DNA of 64,000 nucleotides. Source: an uncultured Oscillospiraceae bacterium (GTDB taxonomy: Bacteria > Bacillota_A > Clostridia > Oscillospirales > Oscillospiraceae). A program made the position numbers and the translations under genes. Each line of letters opens with the position of its first letter. The first letter of the stretch is position 1. Below are positions 49,630-57,144 of this stretch, one piece after another. Below the pieces are notes generated by a model. The model searched no databases. It worked only from the letters and a program-made list of their open reading frames with translations, and was not told the DNA's origin. Location: assembly GCA_910579155.1 (NCBI GenBank), contig CAJTTS010000002.1:1-64000 (forward strand), given 5' to 3'.

Positions 49630-50478
49630 TTACCCGTTACCAATTTCCCGCAAATACCGCTCCAATGCGTCCTGCCAGACGGGAAGCCGCGCAAATCCCA
49701 TCCGCTCCAGCTTGTCCTTGCTCAGGCGGGAGTTCAGCGGCCGCACCGCCCGGGCGGGATATTCGCTGGCGGGGATGGCGTTGACGCGGACATCCTTCCC
49801 CGCCCGCCGGAAAATCTCCCGGGCAAACTCCGCCCAAGAGCAGACCCCCTCGTTGGTCGCGTGATACACGCCGTATTTGTCTGTTGCGACCATATCGCAC
49901 AGCAGCGGGGCCAGGTCCGCCGTATAGGTGGGGCTTCCAATCTGGTCGCACACCACGTTGACCTCCGTCCTTGTCTCCGACAGGCCCAGCATTGTGCGGA
50001 CAAAATTCTTCCCGTTTTTCCCGAACACCCAGGAGATGCGCACAATGAACCATCGCTCCAGAAGCTCCCGTACCGCCTGCTCGCCGCCAAGCTTCGTCTC
50101 CCCATAAACATTGAGCGGCCCCGTGGGGTCCTCCGGCTCGTAGAACCGCTCCCCCGCGCCGGAAAATGCATAGTCCGTGGAGATATACAGCATCTTTGCC
50201 CCGATTTCCTTGCAGGCAGCCGCGATGTTCCGGGTGCCGTCCACATTGACCGCCCGGCACCGCTCCGGCTCTTCCTCCGCCTTGTCCACCGCCGTCCAGG
50301 CGGAGCAATGAATCACCGCGTCAGGACAATATTCCGCAATATACTTCCGGGCTGCGGCGGCATCTGTAATATCAAAGTCCTGCCTGCCTACGCCACTGTG
50401 CTCCACGCCGCGCGCGGCCAATACCTTACACACATCGTGGCCCAGTTGCCCGCCGGCCCCCGTCACTAAAATCTTCAT
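49630..50478 (-). CDS. rfbD: dTDP-4-dehydrorhamnose reductase
   Basis: The 282-residue short-chain dehydrogenase makes dTDP-L-rhamnose in the last step of the pathway. It has the Rossmann loop KILVTGAGGQLGHDV, DFDITDAAAARKYIAEYCPD, the STDYAFSGAG segment and the Y-x-x-x-K pair in VYGETKLGGEQ. rfbA and rfbC are in the same operon; rfbB is not seen in the window. Confidence 0.95.
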   Translation of the reverse strand: MKILVTGAGGQLGHDVCKVLAARGVEHSGVGRQDFDITDAAAARKYIAEYCPDAVIHCSAWTAVDKAEEEPERCRAVNVDGTRNIAAACKEIGAKMLYISTDYAFSGAGERFYEPEDPTGPLNVYGETKLGGEQAVRELLERWFIVRISWVFGKNGKNFVRTMLGLSETRTEVNVVCDQIGSPTYTADLAPLLCDMVATDKYGVYHATNEGVCSWAEFAREIFRRAGKDVRVNAIPASEYPARAVRPLNSRLSKDKLERMGFARLPVWQDALERYLREIGNG

Positions 50479-50488
50479 GGCTTGCCCC

Positions 50489-51475
50489 CTATATCAAATT
50501 CTTCCTATTCAAATCGACGGAAAGCAAAAAGATGCGCTCCGGAAAATAGACCGCCGCCAGTTCAAATACGCTTGCCGACAGGCTGAACCGACGGTATTTC
50601 CACACCGTCCCCCTTCCGCGCCGCTCCCTCCAATTGCTCTGGCGGGCCAGCATCCATTCCAGCCGCCGGCCGATCTCCTCTTCCAGCCCTTCCCGGTATG
50701 GAAAATGCTTTCCCAGCCACTGAAACCGTTTCACCATGGCGTTGATCCGCACTTCTCCGTAGCTGGCCTTGTCTCGCACCCCCGCCATCACGGCGGACTG
50801 GTTGCCCCCGTGAATCCGATACCGGATCAGCGGGCGCATCACAGACCGGATCTCTCCCACTTTGGAGCAGCAAAGGGCAATATAGTGGTCATGCACCATA
50901 TGCGGGCAGAACGGCGCCGCCGCCTTCGCCGCGCCGCTCCTGACCAGCATGGTGCAACCGGTCACAAAATTGGAGACGAGCAGGTCCTCCGCCAGCCCAT
51001 ATCCGCTGTGGAACACATGCCGCCTGCGCACCTTGGTGATGCTGTCCGCCCTCTGCCGTCCTTCCCCGTCAATGATGTACATGTCCGAGCAGGCCAGCAG
51101 AGCCCCGCCGGCCTCCAGCTCCTTTTGCAGAACCTCCAGCTTCTCCGGCAGCCACACATCGTCCTGGTCGCAGTAGGCGAAATAGTCCCCCTCCGCCTCC
51201 CGGGTCAGCCGCTCAAAGGTCAGGTTAGAGCCCAGATTCTCCTCATTCCGGTAAATTTCATACGGGAAAGACCGGATACACTCCCGCACACAGCCCTCGA
51301 TCTCCTCAAAGGGCGCCGTAGGCGAGCAGTCGTCCCGGATGTAGAGCCGCAGGTTGGGATAGGTCTGCGCCTCCAGCGAATCCAACTGCTCCCTCAGCCA
51401 GTCCATCCTCGGCTCATAGATCGCCATCAGGATGGAGATCAGCGGCCTACCCTGTTCCTCCATCGCTTCGCTCAC
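50489..51475 (-). CDS. Family 2 glycosyltransferase (rhamnosyltransferase-like)
   Basis: The 328-residue GT2 enzyme begins with ISILMAIYEPRMDWLREQLD and SLEAQTYPNLRLYIRDDCSP. The DxD-type motif lies in YFAYCDQDDVWLPEKLE and the later block is MVHDHYIALCCSK. The CDQDDVW pattern is common in RgpB/WbbL-type rhamnosyltransferases, which fits the dTDP-rhamnose genes. It overlaps the radical SAM gene upstream by four bases. A start four codons further in (51463) is also possible. Confidence 0.85.
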   Translation of the reverse strand: MSEAMEEQGRPLISILMAIYEPRMDWLREQLDSLEAQTYPNLRLYIRDDCSPTAPFEEIEGCVRECIRSFPYEIYRNEENLGSNLTFERLTREAEGDYFAYCDQDDVWLPEKLEVLQKELEAGGALLACSDMYIIDGEGRQRADSITKVRRRHVFHSGYGLAEDLLVSNFVTGCTMLVRSGAAKAAAPFCPHMVHDHYIALCCSKVGEIRSVMRPLIRYRIHGGNQSAVMAGVRDKASYGEVRINAMVKRFQWLGKHFPYREGLEEEIGRRLEWMLARQSNWRERRGRGTVWKYRRFSLSASVFELAAVYFPERIFLLSVDLNRKNLI

Positions 51476-52500
51476 AGGAATTCACTGTGGGTCACATCCA
51501 GGGACAGGGAATTCAGCGTCCGGTTGAACACATCATTGCGGCACATGGTGGGGCATTTCGAGCAGTCCATGTGTTCGTAGACCTCCCGCATACGGGCGCT
51601 GCGGAAGATGTCCGGCAGCGACGTCTCATCGTCGATCCGCCCCAGGAAATGCTCCGCCTCCTGCCGGTGGTGGAGGCAGGAAAACACCTTCGCGTCGGCG
51701 GTGATCACCGTGGAGAAAAACATGCCACGGCACTTGTCATAGTCCCGGCTCCCGCCGGTCTTCATCTCCCGGTACTTTTGCAATGAGGCCCGCACGCCAA
51801 ATTCCGGCGTCTCATACGTCTCTTTTAACCGCAGATATTCCCCCGTGATATCATACAGGTCGCCGGTAAAGGGCCGGAATTGCGCAAAATCCGCGCCGCA
51901 GTCCCGGACCAGGCGCACAAAGTCCTCCAGCTCCGCCGCGGTGTCCCGGCTGGTCAGGAAGCCCACGCCGAAGCTCACCGGGCTGTCCAGCTCCGATTTC
52001 ATCCGGGAAAACAGCTTAATATTTTCCACCGTCTTTTGGAACGCGGCCTCGGGCATTCCATGGGTTTTCAAATACAGCTCCGGGCTTGCCGCGTCCAGGC
52101 TGATGCGGAAGTATTCAAAGTTTTCGCAGATCAGCCGAGCCAACTCTTCCGTCAGCGCCAACCCGTTGGAGTTCAGCCCCAGCTTGACGCCGCGTTTTTT
52201 TAGCTCGCGCACCGCATAAGTGAACTGGGGGCTGATGAGCGGCTCACCGCCGCCGGACAGGATCACCCCTTTCCCGCCCATGTCCGCGATACCCGCCACG
52301 ATCAGGTCCACCTGATGCCGGGACAGCTCCGCGCCGTTCCCGTTTACCCCGCAGCACCCGGGGCACCGGTTATTGCAGCGGTTGGTCAAATCCAGCTCCG
52401 TAACGATCAGGGTCTTATGTCCGTTGAAAAAATAATCCAGCTTGTCCATATACTGCATGATCTTTTCGTCCGCGTTGAAATTATTTATGGAGTGCTTCAT
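51472..52500 (-). CDS. Radical SAM protein with C-terminal cysteine cluster
   Basis: The 342-residue protein has a radical SAM cluster site LTNRCNNRCPGCCG (C-x-x-x-C-x-x-C) near residue 42. GGKGVILSGGGEPLIS follows, the GGEP-type motif for SAM binding. At the C-terminus further cysteines (DKCRGMFF, FSCLHHR, MDCSKCPTMC) could bind an auxiliary cluster, as in SPASM or Twitch enzymes. It is embedded between rfbC and a GT2 gene, coupled to the latter by a four-base overlap, so a role in sugar or polymer modification is likely but unproven. I cannot name the reaction. Confidence 0.82.
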   Translation of the reverse strand: MKHSINNFNADEKIMQYMDKLDYFFNGHKTLIVTELDLTNRCNNRCPGCCGVNGNGAELSRHQVDLIVAGIADMGGKGVILSGGGEPLISPQFTYAVRELKKRGVKLGLNSNGLALTEELARLICENFEYFRISLDAASPELYLKTHGMPEAAFQKTVENIKLFSRMKSELDSPVSFGVGFLTSRDTAAELEDFVRLVRDCGADFAQFRPFTGDLYDITGEYLRLKETYETPEFGVRASLQKYREMKTGGSRDYDKCRGMFFSTVITADAKVFSCLHHRQEAEHFLGRIDDETSLPDIFRSARMREVYEHMDCSKCPTMCRNDVFNRTLNSLSLDVTHSEFL

Positions 52501-52514
52501 TTCTTTCTCCTCAA

Positions 52515-53054
52515 TTAAAAATTGATGTCGCTGTCCTTCAAAAAGGGCGCGTTGGTATCCTTCTCAGACAGGATCGGGTCTTTGACGCCCCAAACGATTC
52601 CTAGCTCAGGGTCGTCCCAGCGGATGCTCCTGTCGTACTTGGGCGCGTAATAATTGTCCGCTTTATACAAAAACTCCACGTCATCCGTCAGCGTGACAAA
52701 GGCGTGGCCAAACCCCCGGGGCAGGAAGAGCATCTTTTTGTTATCGGCGCTCAGCTCCACCATGATCCATTCCTTATAGGTCGGCGAGTCCCGCCGCAGG
52801 TCCACCGCAACGTCCAGCACCGCGCCCCGGACGCAACGGACCAGCTTGCCCTGGGCCACCGGGTTGTTTTGGAAGTGTACGCCCCGAATCGTTCCTTTTT
52901 TCTGGGTATACGAGTGGTTGTCCTGCACAAAATCACAGTCCAGCTCCGGCAGCTTCACCTTGGAATAGCTCTCATAAAACCACCCTCTGTGGTCGCCAAA
53001 CACCTGGGGCATGATCTCATAGCATCCGGGCAACTTCGTCTCTGTAACCTTCAT
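52515..53054 (-). CDS. rfbC: dTDP-4-dehydrorhamnose 3,5-epimerase
   Basis: The 179-residue cupin enzyme has FGDHRGWFYESYSKVK, FVQDNHSYTQKKGTIRGVHF with the catalytic His region, VRCVRGAVLDVAVDLRRDSP and FLPRGFGHAFVTLTDDVEFL. It acts before RfbD in dTDP-L-rhamnose synthesis. The gene is 15 bases downstream of rfbA. Confidence 0.95.
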   Translation of the reverse strand: MKVTETKLPGCYEIMPQVFGDHRGWFYESYSKVKLPELDCDFVQDNHSYTQKKGTIRGVHFQNNPVAQGKLVRCVRGAVLDVAVDLRRDSPTYKEWIMVELSADNKKMLFLPRGFGHAFVTLTDDVEFLYKADNYYAPKYDRSIRWDDPELGIVWGVKDPILSEKDTNAPFLKDSDINF

Positions 53055-53069
53055 GGCTGATTTCTCCCT

Positions 53070-53945
53070 TTACATAATTTTGCCGCTGAGAACCCGCTTT
53101 AAATGGGCCCCATAGCCGGACCTTCCATACAAAGAGATGGCGTCCTCCAGCATCCGCCCCGTGATCCAGCCGTTGCGGAAGGCAATCTCCTCCGGCGCGG
53201 AGATCTGGATCCCCTGGCGGGACTCGATTACCCGGACAAACTCCGACGCCTCGCTCAGCGAATCCACCGTTCCCGTATCCATCCAGGCATATCCGCGGCC
53301 AAGGGTAATCACGTTCAGCTTCCCTTCCTCCAGATACATCTGGTTCAGGTCCGTGATCTCCAGCTCCCCACGGGGAGAGGGCTTCAAGTTCCCCGCCCTC
53401 TCACAGACGGTTTGGTCATAGAAATACAGTCCCGTGACGGCATAATTGGATTTTGGGTTTTCCGGCTTCTCCTCAATGGAGACGGCCCTGCCCGTTTGAT
53501 CGAGCTCTACCACGCCGAACCGTTCCGGGTCCTCCACATAGTAGCCAAACACCGTGGCGCCCGTCTCCCGCGCCGCCGCATTCCTCAGGTGGGCGATCAA
53601 ACCCGCGCCGTAGAAAATGTTATCCCCGAGGATCATGGCGCACCGGTCGCCTCCAATGAACTCCCGGCCCAGGACAAACGCCTGGGCCAGACCGTCCGGA
53701 GCGGGCTGCACCTTGTAGCTCAGCCGAATCCCGAACTGGCTCCCGTCCCCCAGCAGCCGCTCAAAGTTAGGCTGGTCCTGGGGTGTAGAGATGATCAAAA
53801 TGTCCCGAATCCCCGCCAGCATCAGCGTGGACAGCGGGTAATAAACCATAGGCTTATCATAGACGGGCAGAAGCTGTTTGCTGGTCACCAGCGTCAGCGG
53901 GTACAGCCGCGTCCCGCTGCCTCCCGCCAGGATGATCCCCTTCAT
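53070..53945 (-). CDS. rfbA: Glucose-1-phosphate thymidylyltransferase
   Basis: The 291-residue nucleotidyltransferase starts [20 protein letters not shown] (sugar-phosphate nucleotidyltransferase loop). It also has [35 protein letters not shown] and [19 protein letters not shown]. It makes dTDP-glucose, the first step to dTDP-rhamnose. The ATG at 53945 has AAGGAG upstream; ten more codons are open but unsupported. It is the first gene of the minus-strand glycan operon. Confidence 0.96.
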   Translation of the reverse strand: MKGIILAGGSGTRLYPLTLVTSKQLLPVYDKPMVYYPLSTLMLAGIRDILIISTPQDQPNFERLLGDGSQFGIRLSYKVQPAPDGLAQAFVLGREFIGGDRCAMILGDNIFYGAGLIAHLRNAAARETGATVFGYYVEDPERFGVVELDQTGRAVSIEEKPENPKSNYAVTGLYFYDQTVCERAGNLKPSPRGELEITDLNQMYLEEGKLNVITLGRGYAWMDTGTVDSLSEASEFVRVIESRQGIQISAPEEIAFRNGWITGRMLEDAISLYGRSGYGAHLKRVLSGKIM

Positions 53946-54384
53946 GCTGAACTCCTTCTTTCTATCTGACGGCAAAACTGTGCGCCCGGATCAATACGCG
54001 CGCATCTATCCGCCGAACAGGTCCTGCACTTGGAACAATTAAGGGCGGCATTCTGTATTAAAGTATCACAGATTAAAAGTTTTGTACTATCATTTAAGCA
54101 AAAAACAGGCTACGCTCCATGCCCATCCGAATTTTTGTTATCGTACCATATATACAACGAAATTGCAAGCAACAGGTTTATTTTCGCCCGACAAAATAAA
54201 CAGACAAGTAACAAAATTTCCTTACCCGACCGTTTTTTGCTCGAAAACGCTTCCCTTCCGCCCTTTGAAGCTCTGCTTTTTACGACTTTTCATCCGCTGT
54301 ATAACATCAATTTTTTTATTCTGTATCATCATTCCAAATCATTTGGAGCAAGCCGATTCAAGCGGCGCACGCCGTGGTCCGGCC
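53946..54384. other. AT-rich gene-free gap holding the glycan operon promoter
   Basis: About 440 bases between rfbA and the GT4 gene hold no credible gene. The stretch 54040-54340 is far richer in A+T than its flanks. It contains the promoter at 54140-54168 and a leader of about 190 bases before rfbA. I see no JUMPstart/ops or obvious terminator sequence in the leader. Confidence 0.6.
54140..54168 (-). promoter_or_regulatory. Promoter of the rfbA-led glycan operon
   Basis: On the minus strand TTGCAA (54168-54163) is followed after 17 bases by TACGAT (54145-54140), with TGG before the -10 as an extended element. The resulting 5' leader is about 190 bases. Confidence 0.65.
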
Positions 54385-55524
54385 TCAGGATTTCATGGTC
54401 CGAACCGGAACCGGGGCCGGCTTCTCCCCCTCATAACAGGCCATCACCTTGGGCAGCACATACTCCAACGCGTATTGCTCCGCATCCTCATGGGCACGCA
54501 GTCCCAGCGTCCGCCCCAACGCGGGGTCCTCCACCAGGCGCATGATCTGCTCTGCGCAGGTGGCGTCATCCTCCGGAGCAAACAGCAAGCCCGACTCCCC
54601 CTCCCGCAGCAAGTCCACATGCCCCTTTACCCGGCTGGCCACCACAGGCAGCCGCAGGTACATCGCCTCCATAATGTTAAACGGAAGCCCCTCGCTGCGG
54701 CTGGAAGAGACGGCCACGTCCGCGGCGGAATACCACGGCGTCATGTCCGCAATTTGGCCGGGGAAACGGACCCGTCCCGCTACCCCCAATTCTCCCGCCA
54801 GGGCCTTGCACCCGTCCAACAGCTTGCCGTCCCCCGGCAGCAGCAGGTACACACAGGCGGGCAGCAACGCCATGGCCCGCAGCAAAGTACCCTGGTCCTT
54901 GCGGGCGGAGAACTCCGCTCCATAAATCAAAACAAAGGCGTCCGACGGGATTCCCAGCTCCTGCCGCAAAGCCCGTCCCCGGGCGGGGATCACACCGTCC
55001 AGCCGGGAAAAATCCACCCCGATCCCCGGAACCGGATCAACCTCACGCCCCAGCCCCATCCCGCGGGCCACCTCGTAATCCCACCGGTTCATGGTCAGGA
55101 TCATATCCGTCTCCGGGGCGGCCAGCCGCTCCGCGCCGGTCAAAACCGCCCGCTTCAGCGCCGGAGTCCGCTCATCGAACAGATAACCGTGCACCATATT
55201 GACCACGCGGGGCCGGTTGCGCATCCCCTTCACGGCCAGCCGCGTAAAAAAAGCGGCCAGGGAAGTATGGGTCACGATCAGGTCATACCGGTATCTTCGG
55301 ATCAGCCTGCGCAGCCTGTAGGACGCAACGAAATTTTGCAGCGCGGACATGCGCTTGGTAAACGGAATCGAGAATGCGCATTGCGCCCCCGGTATATGCT
55401 CCGGTGCATCTGCGCAGGCTATATGTACGCTCCAGCCCTTTTCCCGGAAAGCGTTTATGTAAGGGAGATGGAAATTTCTGATGTGGCGATATACCGACGC
55501 CGTGATTAAAACCCGTTTTTCCAT
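54385..55524 (-). CDS. Family 4 glycosyltransferase
   Basis: The 379-residue GT-B enzyme has the GT4 (WaaG-like) layout. The N-terminal acceptor domain reads RVLITASVYRHIRNFHLPYI and VTHTSLAAFFTRLAVKG; the donor domain reads FVLIYGAEFSARKDQGTLLR and VRFPGQIADMTPWYSAADVA. The catalytic E-x7-E motif is SSSRSEGLPFNIMEAMYLRL. The ATG at 55524 has GGAGG upstream; the open frame beyond it is not coding. It is separate from the rfb operon, with its own likely promoter at 55627-55655, divergent from the sugar phosphotransferase gene. Confidence 0.88.
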   Translation of the reverse strand: MEKRVLITASVYRHIRNFHLPYINAFREKGWSVHIACADAPEHIPGAQCAFSIPFTKRMSALQNFVASYRLRRLIRRYRYDLIVTHTSLAAFFTRLAVKGMRNRPRVVNMVHGYLFDERTPALKRAVLTGAERLAAPETDMILTMNRWDYEVARGMGLGREVDPVPGIGVDFSRLDGVIPARGRALRQELGIPSDAFVLIYGAEFSARKDQGTLLRAMALLPACVYLLLPGDGKLLDGCKALAGELGVAGRVRFPGQIADMTPWYSAADVAVSSSRSEGLPFNIMEAMYLRLPVVASRVKGHVDLLREGESGLLFAPEDDATCAEQIMRLVEDPALGRTLGLRAHEDAEQYALEYVLPKVMACYEGEKPAPVPVRTMKS

Positions 55525-55626
55525 GGAAGCCTCCAAGCCGCGCTCTCCGTATACCCAAGAGCACATTTCACGGCACATTTTCTTGTCCGACCGGAGCGAC
55601 CGGAACAGCCCATGTGCCCCGCGGCT

Positions 55627-55655
55627 ATTATAGCATTGATCCGCCCGGCTTTCCA
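55627..55655 (-). promoter_or_regulatory. Candidate promoter of the GT4 gene
   Basis: On the minus strand TGGAAA (55655-55650) and a perfect TATAAT (55632-55627) are 17 bases apart. It is back to back with the plus-strand promoter at 55674-55702. Confidence 0.5.
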
Positions 55656-55673
55656 TCTGTTTTATCAGGAAAA

Positions 55674-55702
55674 TTGACAACAAAGCGGAGCATTGGTATA
55701 AT
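55674..55702 (+). promoter_or_regulatory. Consensus promoter of the sugar phosphotransferase gene
   Basis: A perfect TTGACA (55674-55679) and a perfect TATAAT (55697-55702) are separated by exactly 17 bases, with TGG before the -10. This should be a strong, constitutive sigma-A promoter, 46 bases ahead of the ATG. Confidence 0.85.
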
Positions 55703-55748
55703 AGGTGGAAAAACCGCCAGCTTATTTCAGGGAGGGGGCGCCGTCGCC

Positions 55749-57128
55749 ATGATCCGGGAAAATCAAACATTTCTGAACCGGCTGAATGTGGCGCTGGACG
55801 GCATCCTTATTTTCTCCTCCCTGCTGGCCGCCTATTGGCTGCGGTTCCATGTGCTCCACGGAATTCCTTCCGTCCCGTTCCAGAGCTATATATTGGCCGG
55901 ATTGGTACTGGTTCCGGTTCATTTAATGACCTATGCGGTGTTTGGGCTGTATGAATCCTTCCGAAAAAAACGGCTCTACCAGGAGCTGGAAATGCTTTTC
56001 GCCGCCAACGCGCTGGACTTTGCGTTTCTGCTCATGACGCTGTTCCTCACCAGGGATGTGAACTTTTCACGGCTCGCCCTGGGTTTTTTTACGGGAATCG
56101 CAAGCGGGAGCCTGGGGCTGAAACGGATTTTCATGCGGAAGTTTCTCAGCGCCCTGCGCCGCAGCGGGCGCAACCAAAAACACGCGATCCTTGTCGGCAG
56201 CGGCGCGCTGGCGCAGAAATACGTACAGGAAATACAGCGCAGCCCCGAGCTGGGCTATCAGATTGCCGGGTATGTGTCGAAAAAAAGTGAATGGAAGGAC
56301 GTGGAGTGGCTGGGAGATTTCGGACGGCTGTCCTTCGTGCTGGACGCGCGCCACCCGGACGAAGTGGTGGCGGCACTGGATATCGACGAATACCAGGAGC
56401 TTCCCCATATCATTCAAATGTGCGAAAAAGCGGGCGTTAAGCTCTCCTTGATCCCGTTTTACGCGCAATACATGCCCGCGCATCCGCAAATCGACTTACT
56501 CAACGGCCTGCCCATGATTAACCTGCGCCGGATACCGCTGGACAATTGGGGGAACGCCTTCCTCAAACGCGCGGTAGACATTGTCGGCTCCCTCCTGCTG
56601 ATCGTACTGACTTCCCCGCTCATGCTGATTGCCGCCGTAGGGGTCCGGCTCAGCTCCCCGGGGCCCGTCATTTTTAAGCAAAAGCGGGTCGGGTTGAATA
56701 AAAATGTGTTCTATATGTACAAATTCCGTTCCATGCAAGTCAACGACCAGGCGGATACCGGCTGGAGCACCAACCATGACAGCCGCAAGACGCGGTTCGG
56801 CGCCGTTATCCGGAAATATTCCATTGACGAGCTGCCGCAGTTCTTCAACGTGCTGAAAGGGGACATGAGCCTGGTGGGCCCCAGGCCGGAAATCCCCCAC
56901 TACGTGGAGCAGTTCAAGGAGGAAATCCCCCTCTACATGGTCAAGCACCAGGTGCGTCCCGGCATTACCGGCTGGGCGCAGGTAAACGGCCTGCGGGGAG
57001 ATACCTCCATTGAGGAGCGCGTTCGCTACGACATCTATTATATCGAAAACTGGACGTTTTTCTTTGATATTAAGATCCTTTTGATGACCGTATTCAGGGG
57101 GATTGTTAATAAGGAACAATTACATTGA
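55749..57128 (+). CDS. Undecaprenyl-phosphate sugar phosphotransferase (WcaJ/EpsE family)
   Basis: The 459-residue protein starts glycan synthesis by moving a sugar-1-phosphate to the lipid carrier. Four N-terminal helices (about 15-130) lead to a Rossmann-like CoA-binding-type domain (about 150-260, HAILVGSGALAQKYVQEIQR). A further helix (LKRAVDIVGSLLLIVLTSPL) precedes the catalytic bacterial sugar transferase domain, with GPVIFKQKRVGLNKN, YMYKFRSMQ, KYSIDELPQFFNVLKGDMSL and VGPRPEIP. The ATG at 55749 has a GGGAGGGGG site. The transferred sugar (glucose or galactose type) is not predictable. Confidence 0.92.
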   Translation: MIRENQTFLNRLNVALDGILIFSSLLAAYWLRFHVLHGIPSVPFQSYILAGLVLVPVHLMTYAVFGLYESFRKKRLYQELEMLFAANALDFAFLLMTLFLTRDVNFSRLALGFFTGIASGSLGLKRIFMRKFLSALRRSGRNQKHAILVGSGALAQKYVQEIQRSPELGYQIAGYVSKKSEWKDVEWLGDFGRLSFVLDARHPDEVVAALDIDEYQELPHIIQMCEKAGVKLSLIPFYAQYMPAHPQIDLLNGLPMINLRRIPLDNWGNAFLKRAVDIVGSLLLIVLTSPLMLIAAVGVRLSSPGPVIFKQKRVGLNKNVFYMYKFRSMQVNDQADTGWSTNHDSRKTRFGAVIRKYSIDELPQFFNVLKGDMSLVGPRPEIPHYVEQFKEEIPLYMVKHQVRPGITGWAQVNGLRGDTSIEERVRYDIYYIENWTFFFDIKILLMTVFRGIVNKEQLH

Positions 57129-57144
57129 TCTGGAGGTCATACTT

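Noticed and set aside
54082..55509. Plus-strand frame opposite the GT4 gene and part of the AT-rich gap
   Set aside because: The part over the GT4 gene is antisense composition and the part over the gap shows no recognisable protein.
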